A DNA stretch of 21,760 nucleotides from DASZMX01 sp035551475 (GTDB lineage Bacteria; Verrucomicrobiota; Verrucomicrobiia; Limisphaerales; Palsa-1400): NCBI GenBank assembly GCA_035551475.1, contig DASZMX010000146.1, forward strand, positions 1-21,760, in the 5' to 3' direction. The translations under genes and the position numbers were made by a program. Numbering within the stretch: position 1 is the first letter of the stretch; every line of letters starts with the position of its first letter. Shown in pieces: positions 1 to 8,936 of the stretch. The notes under the pieces are model-generated. The model had not been told where the DNA came from. It saw nothing but the letters and a program-made list of their open reading frames with translations, and did no database searches.

Positions 1-3000
1 ACTTATGCGACGGTGGGATCATTCACGCCAAGTTTGACCGCGACCAATAACAATAACACCGCCGCCATCGGCGTTGGACCTACGATCTTAGTGACAAACT
101 CTTTCATCCAATTTACCGCCACTCCGACAAACGGGCCGCCGCCTTTGACTGTGCAGTTTGCCGCTCCCAGTATGGACAGCGCTGGCCGCACCATCACAAA
201 TTGGAGCTGGTCCTTCGGCGACGGCGCAACCAGCGGCCTGCAAAACCCCACTCACACTTATACAGATTTCGCCAATTTCACGCCGACTCTTGCCGCCACG
301 AGCAGCGGCGGCGCGCCCGTCCTTAGTTCCGGCCCCGAAATCGCGACCGTCACGCCGCCAAATGACTTCTTATACATTACAAATGCAGGAACAATTATCA
401 TCAATAGTTATGTTGGCGTGGGTGGAGTTGTCATCGTTCCCGCGTCAATCAATGGCCTGCCGGTAACGGGTGTAGAGCCGTTCGTGTTCCTGGGCAACAA
501 GGCCCTTGCCAGCATTACGATTCCAGGCTCGGTCGCGACCATTGGAGAGGAGGCGTTTTTTAATTGCCTCAACCTGACCAATGTCACACTGAACAGCGGT
601 CTCACCTCAATTGGAGTGGATGCGTTTGCCGGTTGCGATAAACTTACCATTGTAACTGTCCCAAATAGTGTCATTAATATCGGCGTCGATGCCTTCGCAA
701 ACTGCAGTGGATTAACTAATGCCATTATTGAGAATGGCGTCACGAGCATTGACGGCGGCGCTTTCTACGGGTGCGTCCGATTAACGAATGTCAGTATTCC
801 ACCAAGTGTAACGAGCATCGGAGATAGCGTCTTTGACCAATGCAGCGGTCTGACCGCGATCAACGTGGACATCAACAATCCCGCTTATAGCAGTCAGGGA
901 GGAGTATTATTCGACATAAGTCAAGCCAGCCTCCTTGAATATCCGCCAGGCAATGCCCAACCCTCCTACACGGTGCCCAACACTGTTGCCGACATTGCGG
1001 CAGGCGCCTTCGGCCAATGCCTGTTGACCAACATCATGCTCTCCAGCAGCGTCACCAATATCGACGACTTTGCATTTGGAGGAAGCAGCTTGGTCAGTGT
1101 GACAATTCCCGGCAGCGTCCTCAGAGTCGGCAGCGGCGCTTTCGAGAATTGTTCCCTGCTTTCCAACGTCACGATTCAAAACGGGGTTGCCAGCCTCGGC
1201 GATTGGGCGTTTGCCGGATGCGTGATTGACAATGTGACGATTCCCGCCAGCGTCAAAAGCGTGGGACTTGCGCCTTTCGCCAGCAATCCGCACCTGCTGG
1301 CGATCACTGTGGATCCAGAAAACACTTCCTTTAGCAGCGCGGATGGAATCCTGTTCGACCACAGCCAGACGATGATAATTGAAGGTCCAAGTGGCTTGAG
1401 CGGACACTGCACATTGCCTGAAGGCGTAACGAGCATTGCGGACTCCGCGTTTTACGATTGCGAGTCATTGAGCGCCATTTCTTTCCCGAGCAGCCTGACC
1501 AGCATCGGGGATAATGCCTTTCAATCCTGCGGTTTAACAAGTGTATCCGTTCCGTCCGCGGTCACCAATATTGGCTGGGCCGCCTTCGCATACTGTCCGC
1601 TGGGCAGCATTACAATTTTAGGCGAACCCGCCAACGTGCAAAGCTACGCCTTCTCCTACAACGCCAACTTGATGGCAATATATTTCTGGAGCAACGCTCC
1701 GAGCGTGGATTTGTCTGCTTTCTTGGGCGTTGAGAGCGCGACCGCTTACTATCTTGCAGGAACCACCGGCTGGACCTCCACGTTTGACGGTTTCCCAACG
1801 GTTGAATGGAACCCTTTAATCTACACGGCGACGCCAGAAAGCGGAGCGGTTCCCCTTACAGTGAGCTTTGCTCCCGCCGCCAAGGATTACGCGGGGCATT
1901 CGATCACAGGATGGTTTTGGAGCTTCGGCGATGGTTCCACTAGCGTCGCAGAGAATCCTTCTCATACTTACACCCAAGCAGGAGCCTTCACTCCAACGCT
2001 CACCGCAACTAATAACGCCGGCCAAATCGCCACCGGCTCCGGCCCCACTCTTATTACGGCCACCAATGCCGCAATATTTTCCGGCTTGGTGCTCAACGGC
2101 GGTTTTGAAACTGGCGATTTCAACGGCTGGACTTTGTCGGGCTATACCTACGCGCTAGTGGACGATGGTTCCATATTGGGATTTACTCCTTTGGGAAGTT
2201 ACCAGGCGGACTTTGAAACGGGTGGCTCTCCAGGTTATCTTTCCCAAACACTTTCCACGGTTGCCGGAGTAAATTATTTGCTTTCATTTTGGTTCGAAAA
2301 TCCGGATGAGGACGCCGGCCAATTTCTTGTGTCTTGGAATGGGAATACGCTCCTCGACACAACGAATCTGAACGCTGACGAATGGACCAATATGCAGTTT
2401 ATCGTTTCGGCGACGAGATCGAACACGGTCCTTCAATTTGGATTTCAAGATGACAATAACGCGTTGGTTCTTGACAGCGTTGACGTGGAAAGCAATTTCT
2501 TTCAGTTTGCCGCTACCCCTGACAGAGGGGAACCGCCATTGAATATTCAATTTGCGTCCCCTTCCGATGACAGCAACGGACATCCCATTATTAGCTGGTT
2601 CTGGTCATTTGGTGACGGCGCTGGTTTCAGCACGAACCAAAATCCATTGCATGTATACAATGATATGGGAGCTTTTTCCCCGAGTCTGGTCGCGACGAAC
2701 AGCCTCGGTGAAGCCGTGACAGGGGTCGGAGCATCTATAAGAGTAGGAATGGATTCTGGACTAGTTATCAATGGCAGCTTTGAGACAGGGGATTTTACGG
2801 GTTGGACACTTTCGGGAGACGACAACGACGCCGGCGTGGACAACGCTGAAATACTGCCATTCTTTGGCGATTACGAAGCGCTATTGGCAACAGGAGGATC
2901 AACAAGTCTTCTAACCCAGGACGTGGCCACTATTCCAGGCGCTGGTTATGCCATTACCTTTCACATTTCCAATCCTTTTCAAGATGATTTCCGGCTTATT

Positions 3001-3408
3001 GTTTCGTGGAATGGAACAACCCTTCTCGATACTACAAATCTTGATGCCGACTGGACCGGCATGCAGTTTCTCGCTTCCGCAACCGGGTCAACGGCCACCC
3101 TTGAATTTGCCTTTGAGGATGACTATGACTTCTTGTGCCTGGATAACGTCGCTGTTACACGAGCAGAACCGGACATCACCAGTTTAGGCCTGACCCCTGC
3201 AAATCTGCTTCTAAACGCCACGCCCGCCGTCGTCGGCGAAACATATTTCATCAAAACGAGCACTAATCTGGCGTTGCCGCCGCGAAATTGGACACCGATC
3301 GCGACAAATACGGCGAATGCAAATGGATATTTCACCATCACGGCGACAAACACAGCCATCGGCGCGGCGCCCCGTCAGTTTTATATTATACAAGCGCTTG
3401 GGCAATGA
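1..3408 (+). CDS. Giant modular surface protein (PKD, BspA-like LRR), 5' partial
   Basis: The reading frame is open from base 1, and the first codons are the tail of a PKD domain (HTY-like end, then SLTATN), so the true start lies upstream; the GTG at 13 is internal. About 1135 residues are visible. In order they are a PKD tail, a full PKD domain (about 35-115, WSFGDG core), a long array of BspA-type LRR_5 repeats (about 120-600; recurring 'IGxxAFxxCxxLTxVTIPxSV'), a second full PKD (about 610-695), a jelly-roll-like domain beginning NGGFETGDF (about 695-830), another PKD (about 833-915), a second copy of the jelly-roll-like domain beginning NGSFETGDF (about 922-1060), and a C-terminal module ending in QFYIIQALGQ like those of many verrucomicrobial secreted proteins. 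The NGxFETGDF domain is familiar from PEP-CTERM-type exported proteins, but no PEP-CTERM anchor is visible. It is probably secreted or surface-exposed and involved in adhesion or glycan binding. No catalytic domain is visible. The gene is noticeably more A+T-rich than those downstream. Confidence 0.9.
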   Translation, partial: TYATVGSFTPSLTATNNNNTAAIGVGPTILVTNSFIQFTATPTNGPPPLTVQFAAPSMDSAGRTITNWSWSFGDGATSGLQNPTHTYTDFANFTPTLAATSSGGAPVLSSGPEIATVTPPNDFLYITNAGTIIINSYVGVGGVVIVPASINGLPVTGVEPFVFLGNKALASITIPGSVATIGEEAFFNCLNLTNVTLNSGLTSIGVDAFAGCDKLTIVTVPNSVINIGVDAFANCSGLTNAIIENGVTSIDGGAFYGCVRLTNVSIPPSVTSIGDSVFDQCSGLTAINVDINNPAYSSQGGVLFDISQASLLEYPPGNAQPSYTVPNTVADIAAGAFGQCLLTNIMLSSSVTNIDDFAFGGSSLVSVTIPGSVLRVGSGAFENCSLLSNVTIQNGVASLGDWAFAGCVIDNVTIPASVKSVGLAPFASNPHLLAITVDPENTSFSSADGILFDHSQTMIIEGPSGLSGHCTLPEGVTSIADSAFYDCESLSAISFPSSLTSIGDNAFQSCGLTSVSVPSAVTNIGWAAFAYCPLGSITILGEPANVQSYAFSYNANLMAIYFWSNAPSVDLSAFLGVESATAYYLAGTTGWTSTFDGFPTVEWNPLIYTATPESGAVPLTVSFAPAAKDYAGHSITGWFWSFGDGSTSVAENPSHTYTQAGAFTPTLTATNNAGQIATGSGPTLITATNAAIFSGLVLNGGFETGDFNGWTLSGYTYALVDDGSILGFTPLGSYQADFETGGSPGYLSQTLSTVAGVNYLLSFWFENPDEDAGQFLVSWNGNTLLDTTNLNADEWTNMQFIVSATRSNTVLQFGFQDDNNALVLDSVDVESNFFQFAATPDRGEPPLNIQFASPSDDSNGHPIISWFWSFGDGAGFSTNQNPLHVYNDMGAFSPSLVATNSLGEAVTGVGASIRVGMDSGLVINGSFETGDFTGWTLSGDDNDAGVDNAEILPFFGDYEALLATGGSTSLLTQDVATIPGAGYAITFHISNPFQDDFRLIVSWNGTTLLDTTNLDADWTGMQFLASATGSTATLEFAFEDDYDFLCLDNVAVTRAEPDITSLGLTPANLLLNATPAVVGETYFIKTSTNLALPPRNWTPIATNTANANGYFTITATNTAIGAAPRQFYIIQALGQ

Positions 3409-3486
3409 AGCAGGCCGAGTCCCTCGCGCGGAAGTTCCTAACGGTTACAGCTTGATTTCAGAGGCATTGTGCGGTGTCATCCAGCG

Positions 3487-4587
3487 ATGGTTATTGGCGT
3501 GCCGAAAGAAATTAAGCTCCAAGAGCATCGCGTCGCCCTCCTCCCCTCCGCCGTTTATCAATTGACCAAGCGCGGCCATCGTGTGTTGGTCGAGAAAAAC
3601 GCCGGGCGCGGGGCGGGCTATGCGGATGTGGACTATGAGGCGGCGGGGGCCGAAATGACGCCCGATCACAAGGCGGTTTTCCAAGGCGCGGATTTGATTG
3701 TCAAGGTGAAGGAGCCGCAGGAATCGGAAATCGAATTGCTGCGGCCAGGGCAAATGCTCTTCACTTACCTGCACCTCGCGGCCAGCCGCACGCTGACGGA
3801 AGGATTGCTGAAATCAGGCGTCACGGGCATCGCGTACGAAACCATTGAGGTGAATCGCCGCCTGCCGCTGCTGGAGCCGATGAGCGAAATCGCGGGGCGC
3901 ATGTCCATTTTGGTCGGCGGTTATTTTCTGGCGAAACACAATGGCGGGGCCGGAGTGCTGCTGGGCGGCGTGCCGGGCGTATTGCCGGGACGTGTCGTCG
4001 TGCTGGGTGGCGGAGCCTCGGGCATCAATGCGGCGCGGATGGCCACGGGCCTCGGCGCGGATGTGACGGTTTTGGAAGTGGATTTGGAGCGCATGCGTTT
4101 TCTGGACATCACGCTGCACACCGCGCACACGCTGTTTTCGAGCGAGGCGCATTTGAATGATTTATTGCCGACGGTGGACTTGTTGATCGGCGCGGTGCTG
4201 GTGCCGGGGGCCAAGGCGCCGAAATTGATCAGCCGCGCGATGCTGCGTCACATGCGGCCGGGCAGCGTGCTGGTGGACATTGCGATTGACCAGGGAGGAT
4301 GCGCCGAAACGTCGCGCCCAACGACGCACGACCACCCGGTCTATGTGGAGGAAGGCGTGATTCATTATTGCGTGGCCAACATGCCCGGCGCCTATGCGCG
4401 CACTGCCACGCAAGCTTTGACAAATGTCACGTATCGCTACATCGAATTGCTGGCCGATCTCGGCCTCAAAGACGCCTGCCAGCGGGAACCAGCTATCCTG
4501 GGTGGCATCAACGTGATGAACGGCAAAGTGACCCATCGCGCGGTGGCCGATGCGCATGGCTTGAAATTCGAACGGTCGGAGCTATAA
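3487..4587 (+). CDS. ald: Alanine dehydrogenase
   Basis: This cytoplasmic enzyme interconverts L-alanine and pyruvate plus ammonia with NAD+, linking carbon and nitrogen metabolism. The 366-residue product has the usual family length. Residues expected at the pyruvate site are in canonical places: R15 (EHRVAL), K75 (VKVKEP) and H96 (TYLHLA); D268 (VDIAIDQGG) matches the catalytic aspartate. The NAD-binding Rossmann loop is GGGASG at about 174-179, where most homologues have GGGVVG. The start is the ATG at 3487, giving the classic MVIGVPKEIK N-terminus; a GTG at 3469 would only add a non-homologous six-residue tail. No clear ribosome binding site precedes it. The gene sits 78 bases after the giant surface protein and 24 bases before the histidine kinase. 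Cotranscription with the kinase is possible, but no functional link is evident. Confidence 0.96.
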   Translation: MVIGVPKEIKLQEHRVALLPSAVYQLTKRGHRVLVEKNAGRGAGYADVDYEAAGAEMTPDHKAVFQGADLIVKVKEPQESEIELLRPGQMLFTYLHLAASRTLTEGLLKSGVTGIAYETIEVNRRLPLLEPMSEIAGRMSILVGGYFLAKHNGGAGVLLGGVPGVLPGRVVVLGGGASGINAARMATGLGADVTVLEVDLERMRFLDITLHTAHTLFSSEAHLNDLLPTVDLLIGAVLVPGAKAPKLISRAMLRHMRPGSVLVDIAIDQGGCAETSRPTTHDHPVYVEEGVIHYCVANMPGAYARTATQALTNVTYRYIELLADLGLKDACQREPAILGGINVMNGKVTHRAVADAHGLKFERSEL

Positions 4588-4611
4588 TTCGCGCTCAAGC
4601 CGCGGTCCCGT

Positions 4612-6657
4612 TTGGCCGATGCCATCCGAAGAGCGCGCCTGGCGCCAATCCAACAACCATTGCAAACGGACATCGAAAATACCGCCGACCACCCCACCCC
4701 TCCCGCGCCCGCCTCCGTCACGGCGTTGGCCGCGCATGCGCCCAAAAGCTGGCTGGAAGGCGGCATCGCCGTGCTGGACGGCGCCGGCTGCCTCACGGAG
4801 GCCAACGAACCTTTGTGCAGTTGGCTGGAGCGCGGTCGATCTGATTTACTGGGCGAACCCCTGTGGGACACCCTGGGCCGGCTGTGCGAGGATTGGAAAC
4901 CGACGCTGGAACAACTGCGTCGCGGCGTCACGGGCTTTGATCGTGCGAGTTTGAAATTGCCGTACGCGGACCCGGCGGCGGGGCCGCCGCAATGGTTCGC
5001 GCTCGAAGTCGCGCGTGGCGGCAACGTGTCTTTCGTCCGCATTAATTCCACTCTGCCGCCGCTCGCGGAATTGGAGGAAGCTTTCTGGGATGAACATTTG
5101 CGCAGTGATTCCGCGCGCCGCGAAATGTTCGTGCGCCTGCTGCGCGCGGAGGCGCGGCTGGACGGTTTGATGCGGCGCTGGCCCTGCGTCATTTTCAGCC
5201 AGCGTCCGGATTTCAGCGTGCCGTTCATCAGCCCGAATATTTTGGAGCTGACCGGCCTCTCGCCGCGCGAATGCATGGACCAGCCGGCCTGGTATTGGCG
5301 CCTGGTGCATGAACTGGACGCGGCGGAATTGGAGCAGCAATTCAAGCGTTGCGTGCAAACACGCGGCGCGCTCACCAACACCTATCGCATCCGCCACGCC
5401 GTGACGGGCCGTGTCGCCTATATTTTGGAGCATCGCCAGCCGGCCATCAGCCAGAATGGGTTGTTGCTCGGGTACGAAGTGGTGTGGCTCGATGTCACCC
5501 GCCAGACTATCGCCGAGAAGCGCCTTTCCACCGCCGCCTGGAAAGAAACCCTGGCCGTGCTGACGCTGGGCATGGCGCATGATTTCACCAATATCATCGC
5601 GGGCATTCATTCGTTGAGCGAATCGTTCCTGAGCCAGGTCGCTGAGGGCCACCCGTTCCGGGAAGGGCTGGGCTTGATCAAGAAAAGCTCGCTCCAAGCC
5701 AGCCAGCTCGTGCAGCGCATGGTCAACCTGCACGTCGGCCAGACCGGCGAGCGCAATTACCATAACCTCAACGACGTCGCCAGCGACCTCGTGGAATTGG
5801 TCAATAAGATTTTACCCCGGCGCATTCGCACGGACACCGAATTGTGCCAGGCGCAACTCCCGGTTTACCTTGATGTGGTCGAATTCCGGCAGGTCGTGAT
5901 CAATCTCATTCTCAACGCGGCCGACGCCATGCCGCGCGGCGGATCGCTCACCCTGCGCACCGAGCGCCACGAAACCCTGCCGGTGATGGAGAATGTCAAA
6001 GGCGTCATTCCCCGGTTGCCGTGTGTGTGTTTGACAATCGAGGACACCGGCTGCGGCATCAAGCCCCGCCATCTCGCCTCCATCTTCGATCCGTTTTTCA
6101 CCACCAAATCGAAAGGCTCGGGCCTGGGGCTTTACAACGCGCGCATCGCCATTGAAAAGCATCAGGGCGCCATCTCGGTCACGTCCCGCGAGGGCATTGG
6201 CGCCAGCTTTCACCTCTGGCTGCCGGAAGCGGACTTCTCGGAATCGACCGAGGCCGATGAAGAGGCGCGGCGCAACCGGCGCGGGCGCAAATGCCTCCTC
6301 CTGCTGGGTCAGCCCGGAGAAATGCGGGAGAAAACCGCGGAATTGCTGCGCTCGAACGACTTCCATATCGTCGTCGCTTCGTCGTCGGACAATCTGGCCG
6401 AATTGCTCGATTCCCCGGATTATCAGTTCAGCGGCATTTTCCTCTTGTGGGAGGGCCATGACCCCACGACCGCTTCCTTGCCAGGCGACATCCGGCAGCA
6501 GAAGAAGGACGTGAAAATCATCGTGAAATTGGCCGGGTGCAACCAGGACGAAGTCGATGGGCGCCTGTTGGGCAAGGCCGATCTCATCCTTAACTCCGAT
6601 CTCCCGGAAACCGATATGCTGAATAGACTGCAATCGTGTTTTGACCCAAGCGCCTAA
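4612..6657 (+). CDS. PAS-containing histidine kinase with C-terminal pseudo-receiver
   Basis: This is a sensor histidine kinase without membrane segments, so probably cytoplasmic. Domains are an N-terminal PAS-like region (about 45-135), a clear PAS domain (about 186-300), a DHp domain with phospho-acceptor H323 in GMAHDFTNII, and a HATPase domain with N box NAADAM (N435), G1 box EDTGCGI (about 477-483), F box FDPFFTTK and G2 box GSGLGL. Residues from about 557 to 681 resemble a receiver fold but lack its acidic pocket: the usual DD pair reads GQ, the phospho-acceptor position is W613 (FLLWEG), and the conserved lysine is not found. The start is uncertain: TTG at 4612 is the longest choice and TTG at 4660 is equally plausible, with no ATG in the N-terminal region. 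The stop lies 8 bases before the HD-GYP regulator, its obvious partner. Confidence 0.9.
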   Translation: MADAIRRARLAPIQQPLQTDIENTADHPTPPAPASVTALAAHAPKSWLEGGIAVLDGAGCLTEANEPLCSWLERGRSDLLGEPLWDTLGRLCEDWKPTLEQLRRGVTGFDRASLKLPYADPAAGPPQWFALEVARGGNVSFVRINSTLPPLAELEEAFWDEHLRSDSARREMFVRLLRAEARLDGLMRRWPCVIFSQRPDFSVPFISPNILELTGLSPRECMDQPAWYWRLVHELDAAELEQQFKRCVQTRGALTNTYRIRHAVTGRVAYILEHRQPAISQNGLLLGYEVVWLDVTRQTIAEKRLSTAAWKETLAVLTLGMAHDFTNIIAGIHSLSESFLSQVAEGHPFREGLGLIKKSSLQASQLVQRMVNLHVGQTGERNYHNLNDVASDLVELVNKILPRRIRTDTELCQAQLPVYLDVVEFRQVVINLILNAADAMPRGGSLTLRTERHETLPVMENVKGVIPRLPCVCLTIEDTGCGIKPRHLASIFDPFFTTKSKGSGLGLYNARIAIEKHQGAISVTSREGIGASFHLWLPEADFSESTEADEEARRNRRGRKCLLLLGQPGEMREKTAELLRSNDFHIVVASSSDNLAELLDSPDYQFSGIFLLWEGHDPTTASLPGDIRQQKKDVKIIVKLAGCNQDEVDGRLLGKADLILNSDLPETDMLNRLQSCFDPSA

Positions 6658-6665
6658 GGCACAGT

Positions 6666-7946
6666 ATGCACAGTGAAGCCCATAGCGCGAAAGAGCCGGT
6701 TCGTCCGATTCTCATCGTTGATGACGAGGAAATCGTCCTGGTGGCCCTGCGCGACACTCTCGTGCGCGAGGGTTACTCGGTCGTCGCCTCGCCTCATGCC
6801 ATTCACGCCTTGAGCGTGCTCAAGGAGCAGCAGTTTTCCGTCATTATCACCGACCAGCAAATGCCGCTCGTTTCGGGCTTGGAATTTCTGGCGCAAGTGC
6901 GTGAAATCCAGCCGGAAGCCACCCGCATTTTGATCACCGCCGTGCTGAATCTCGGCACCGTCATTGACGCGATCAACAAGGGCGAGATTTACCGGTTCGT
7001 CGTCAAGCCGTGGCTGCGCGAGGAATTGTTGGCCACGGTGAAAAACGCGGTGCAACGGTTTGAATTGATTTCCAATAATTCGCGCCTGCAAGCCACCACG
7101 CAGGCGATGAACGAAAAGCTGAAGCAGCTCAACCAGGCCCTCGAGGAACAAGTCGGCAAAGTCGCGACACAAAACGAGCAATTGCAAACGCTCCTTCGCT
7201 CCCAAGAGGAAAACCTGCGGCGCTCCGTGGATATGTGCCTGCAAACGATGCAGGTGTTTTACCCGTCGCTTGGCAATCAGGCCCGGCGCACCGCGGCGAT
7301 TTGCCAGGCCATGTGCGAGGGCGCGGAATTGACGGCCGAACAACGCCAAACGCTGGAAATCAGCGCCCTCATCCATGACATTGGATTGGTCGGCGTGCCC
7401 CGGCAATTAATCAAGCGCTGGGAACAGGAGCCCGAGAGCCTCTCCGACGCCGAACGCGCGCTCATTCATCATCATCCGGTCTTGGGCCAGGAATTGGCGG
7501 CTTTCGCCCATCAATTGCGCGACGTCGGCCCGACGATTCGCGCCCATCACGAACGCTTTGACGGGTCGGGTTATCCGGACGGCTTGCGCGGGACGGAAAT
7601 TCCCTGGCTGGCGCGCCTGCTCGCGGTGGCCGTGGCCGATGCGGAAAGCCTGCTCGCGCCGAAAAAAATCATGGAGGAAATCAGCGCGGCCAGCGGCACC
7701 GGCTTTGATCCTGAGGCCGTGCGCATCTTTTTGCGTTACGTGCCGAAAGCTGTCGTGCCCGGACGCCAGCGGGAAGTTCTGATTTCGGAGTTGGTTCCGG
7801 GAATGGTATTGGCCCAGGGAATTTACAGCGAGAACGGCGTTTTGTTGATGCCGGACGGGCAGCGCCTGACGGCGACCTATATCGACAAGCTGCTCAATTA
7901 CAACCGCATTAACCCCATCTCGCAGTCCCTGCTGGTTTACTGCTAA
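6666..7946 (+). CDS. Response regulator with HD-GYP-type output domain
   Basis: The N-terminal receiver domain (about 14-130) is complete, with acidic residues D19/D20/E21, phospho-acceptor D63 (ITDQQMP) and K114 (VVKPW). A coiled-coil linker (about 132-182) leads into an HD-GYP-like domain (about 183-360) with HD at 237-238 (IHDIG), HHERFDGSGYP at 294-304 and D325 in a VADAESL segment. Intact HD-GYP domains hydrolyse cyclic di-GMP. Two positions differ from canonical active members: the lysine after HDIG is L241, and the early metal-ligand histidine is N204. The C-terminal tail (LVPGMVLAQGIYS...) is common in receiver/HD-GYP proteins. The ATG at 6666 follows an AAGG ribosome-binding-like sequence at 6656-6659 overlapping the kinase stop, which implies coupled translation with the kinase. 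Whether this copy is enzymatically active cannot be told from sequence. Confidence 0.92.
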   Translation: MHSEAHSAKEPVRPILIVDDEEIVLVALRDTLVREGYSVVASPHAIHALSVLKEQQFSVIITDQQMPLVSGLEFLAQVREIQPEATRILITAVLNLGTVIDAINKGEIYRFVVKPWLREELLATVKNAVQRFELISNNSRLQATTQAMNEKLKQLNQALEEQVGKVATQNEQLQTLLRSQEENLRRSVDMCLQTMQVFYPSLGNQARRTAAICQAMCEGAELTAEQRQTLEISALIHDIGLVGVPRQLIKRWEQEPESLSDAERALIHHHPVLGQELAAFAHQLRDVGPTIRAHHERFDGSGYPDGLRGTEIPWLARLLAVAVADAESLLAPKKIMEEISAASGTGFDPEAVRIFLRYVPKAVVPGRQREVLISELVPGMVLAQGIYSENGVLLMPDGQRLTATYIDKLLNYNRINPISQSLLVYC

Positions 7947-7952
7947 AGGCGG

Positions 7953-8405
7953 CTACTTTACCTTCGCCAAGCCGCCATCGGCTTCGCGCAGGCCAATGAA
8001 CCAGGCGGTGTTATTCTTATCATTGCCGCCCAGGACGAGCCACTGCGTGGGCTCCAGCGTGTGGGTGCCTTTGCAGACTTCCTTCCCCTGCCCGATGCAA
8101 CTGACTTCAATGCGCGAACTGCCCAGATTCTTGATCTTCAGAACGCAACGATCGCTCATCTTGAAATCCCGGCTTTGATTGAGCGGGATGTTTTGCACCT
8201 GATTGGTGATATCGAAATAATTGCTCCACTTGAACATGCCGTGGAGTTTGGAGGACAAATCAGCGGCGACCGGCTTGTGCGTGGCGTCCTGGGTCTCATT
8301 GACTCCCCACACTAGGCGCGCCTCCAGCGTCAGATCGGACGCGAGCGCCGGCAAGGCGCCCGTCAGCGCGACAAATAACAGGGCAAATTTGCGAAATGGT
8401 TGCAT
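7953..8405 (-). CDS. Small secreted protein of unknown function
   Basis: I do not recognise this 150-residue protein. It begins with a typical Sec signal peptide (MQPFRK, hydrophobic core, likely cleavage after ALA at about residue 22). The mature part is polar, probably mostly beta-strand, and has three cysteines in a short stretch (DRCVLK, VSCIGQ, EVCKG) that could form a disulfide outside the cytoplasm. Its start lies 18 bases downstream of the anti-sigma stop, so it is probably the third gene of the sigma/anti-sigma operon and may be an output or a modulator of that pathway. It ends 6 bases from the convergent HD-GYP gene. Confidence 0.8.
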   Translation of the reverse strand: MQPFRKFALLFVALTGALPALASDLTLEARLVWGVNETQDATHKPVAADLSSKLHGMFKWSNYFDITNQVQNIPLNQSRDFKMSDRCVLKIKNLGSSRIEVSCIGQGKEVCKGTHTLEPTQWLVLGGNDKNNTAWFIGLREADGGLAKVK

Positions 8406-8423
8406 ATTTCAATTCGAACAAGC

Positions 8424-8936
8424 TCAATCCGTCATGGGAGAATTATCATCCGCCGTGACGGCTTCCGCGCCGTTTCCAGCGTTTTTATCCTGCAACCACA
8501 CCACGGTCAGACCGGCGGATTGATCATGATACATCATCGTTTCCATCGAGGCATCCGTGGAAGCAACCACATCGAAATTGGGGCTCGGCACGGACTGTTT
8601 TACGGTGACCAAAACCACGCATGCGGCCGCAGCCAACCCGGCCAGCGGCATCAAGAGGCGGCGCCAGCCCGCCAGCCAATTCGGGGCGGGAGCCGAAGCG
8701 ACACTACGTTCGGCCTGGATTTGCCGCTCGATCTTCGACCAATAAAATTCCCGGCCCTCCGGAACGGTGCGGGCCATCTCAGCGCCCGACAGGAGGGCCT
8801 TCACGTCGCGCAATTCCGCGGCGAGCGCGTCGGCCGCGGGATCCGTCGCGATCAAGTTTTGCATGCGCCGCGCCTCTGCCTCGCTCAGTTCGCCGTCCAC
8901 CCATGCCTGCAATTTTAATTCCAATTCCTGATTCAT
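8424..8936 (-). CDS. Membrane anti-sigma factor
   Basis: This 170-residue protein immediately follows an ECF sigma factor and has the usual anti-sigma layout. A cytoplasmic N-terminal helical region (LQAWVDGELSEAEA, resembling the start of an anti-sigma domain) precedes one transmembrane helix at about 92-112 and a short periplasmic tail of about 58 residues. The zinc-binding His/Cys motif of ZAS-type anti-sigmas is absent, so this would be a zinc-independent version. The start is the ATG at 8936, which overlaps the sigma-factor stop as ATGA; longer in-frame starts would run into the sigma gene. The overlap implies tightly coupled synthesis, as expected for a factor that sequesters its sigma partner at the membrane until a signal releases it. 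The signal is unknown. Confidence 0.85.
   Translation of the reverse strand: MNQELELKLQAWVDGELSEAEARRMQNLIATDPAADALAAELRDVKALLSGAEMARTVPEGREFYWSKIERQIQAERSVASAPAPNWLAGWRRLLMPLAGLAAAACVVLVTVKQSVPSPNFDVVASTDASMETMMYHDQSAGLTVVWLQDKNAGNGAEAVTADDNSPMTD

Noticed and set aside
3409..3486. Terminator or promoter between the giant protein and ald
   Set aside because: The 78 bases show no stem followed by T and no convincing -35/-10 pair.
4437..5763. Antisense frames of 314 and 305 codons opposite the histidine kinase
   Set aside because: No recognisable domain and they conflict with a clear kinase reading frame.
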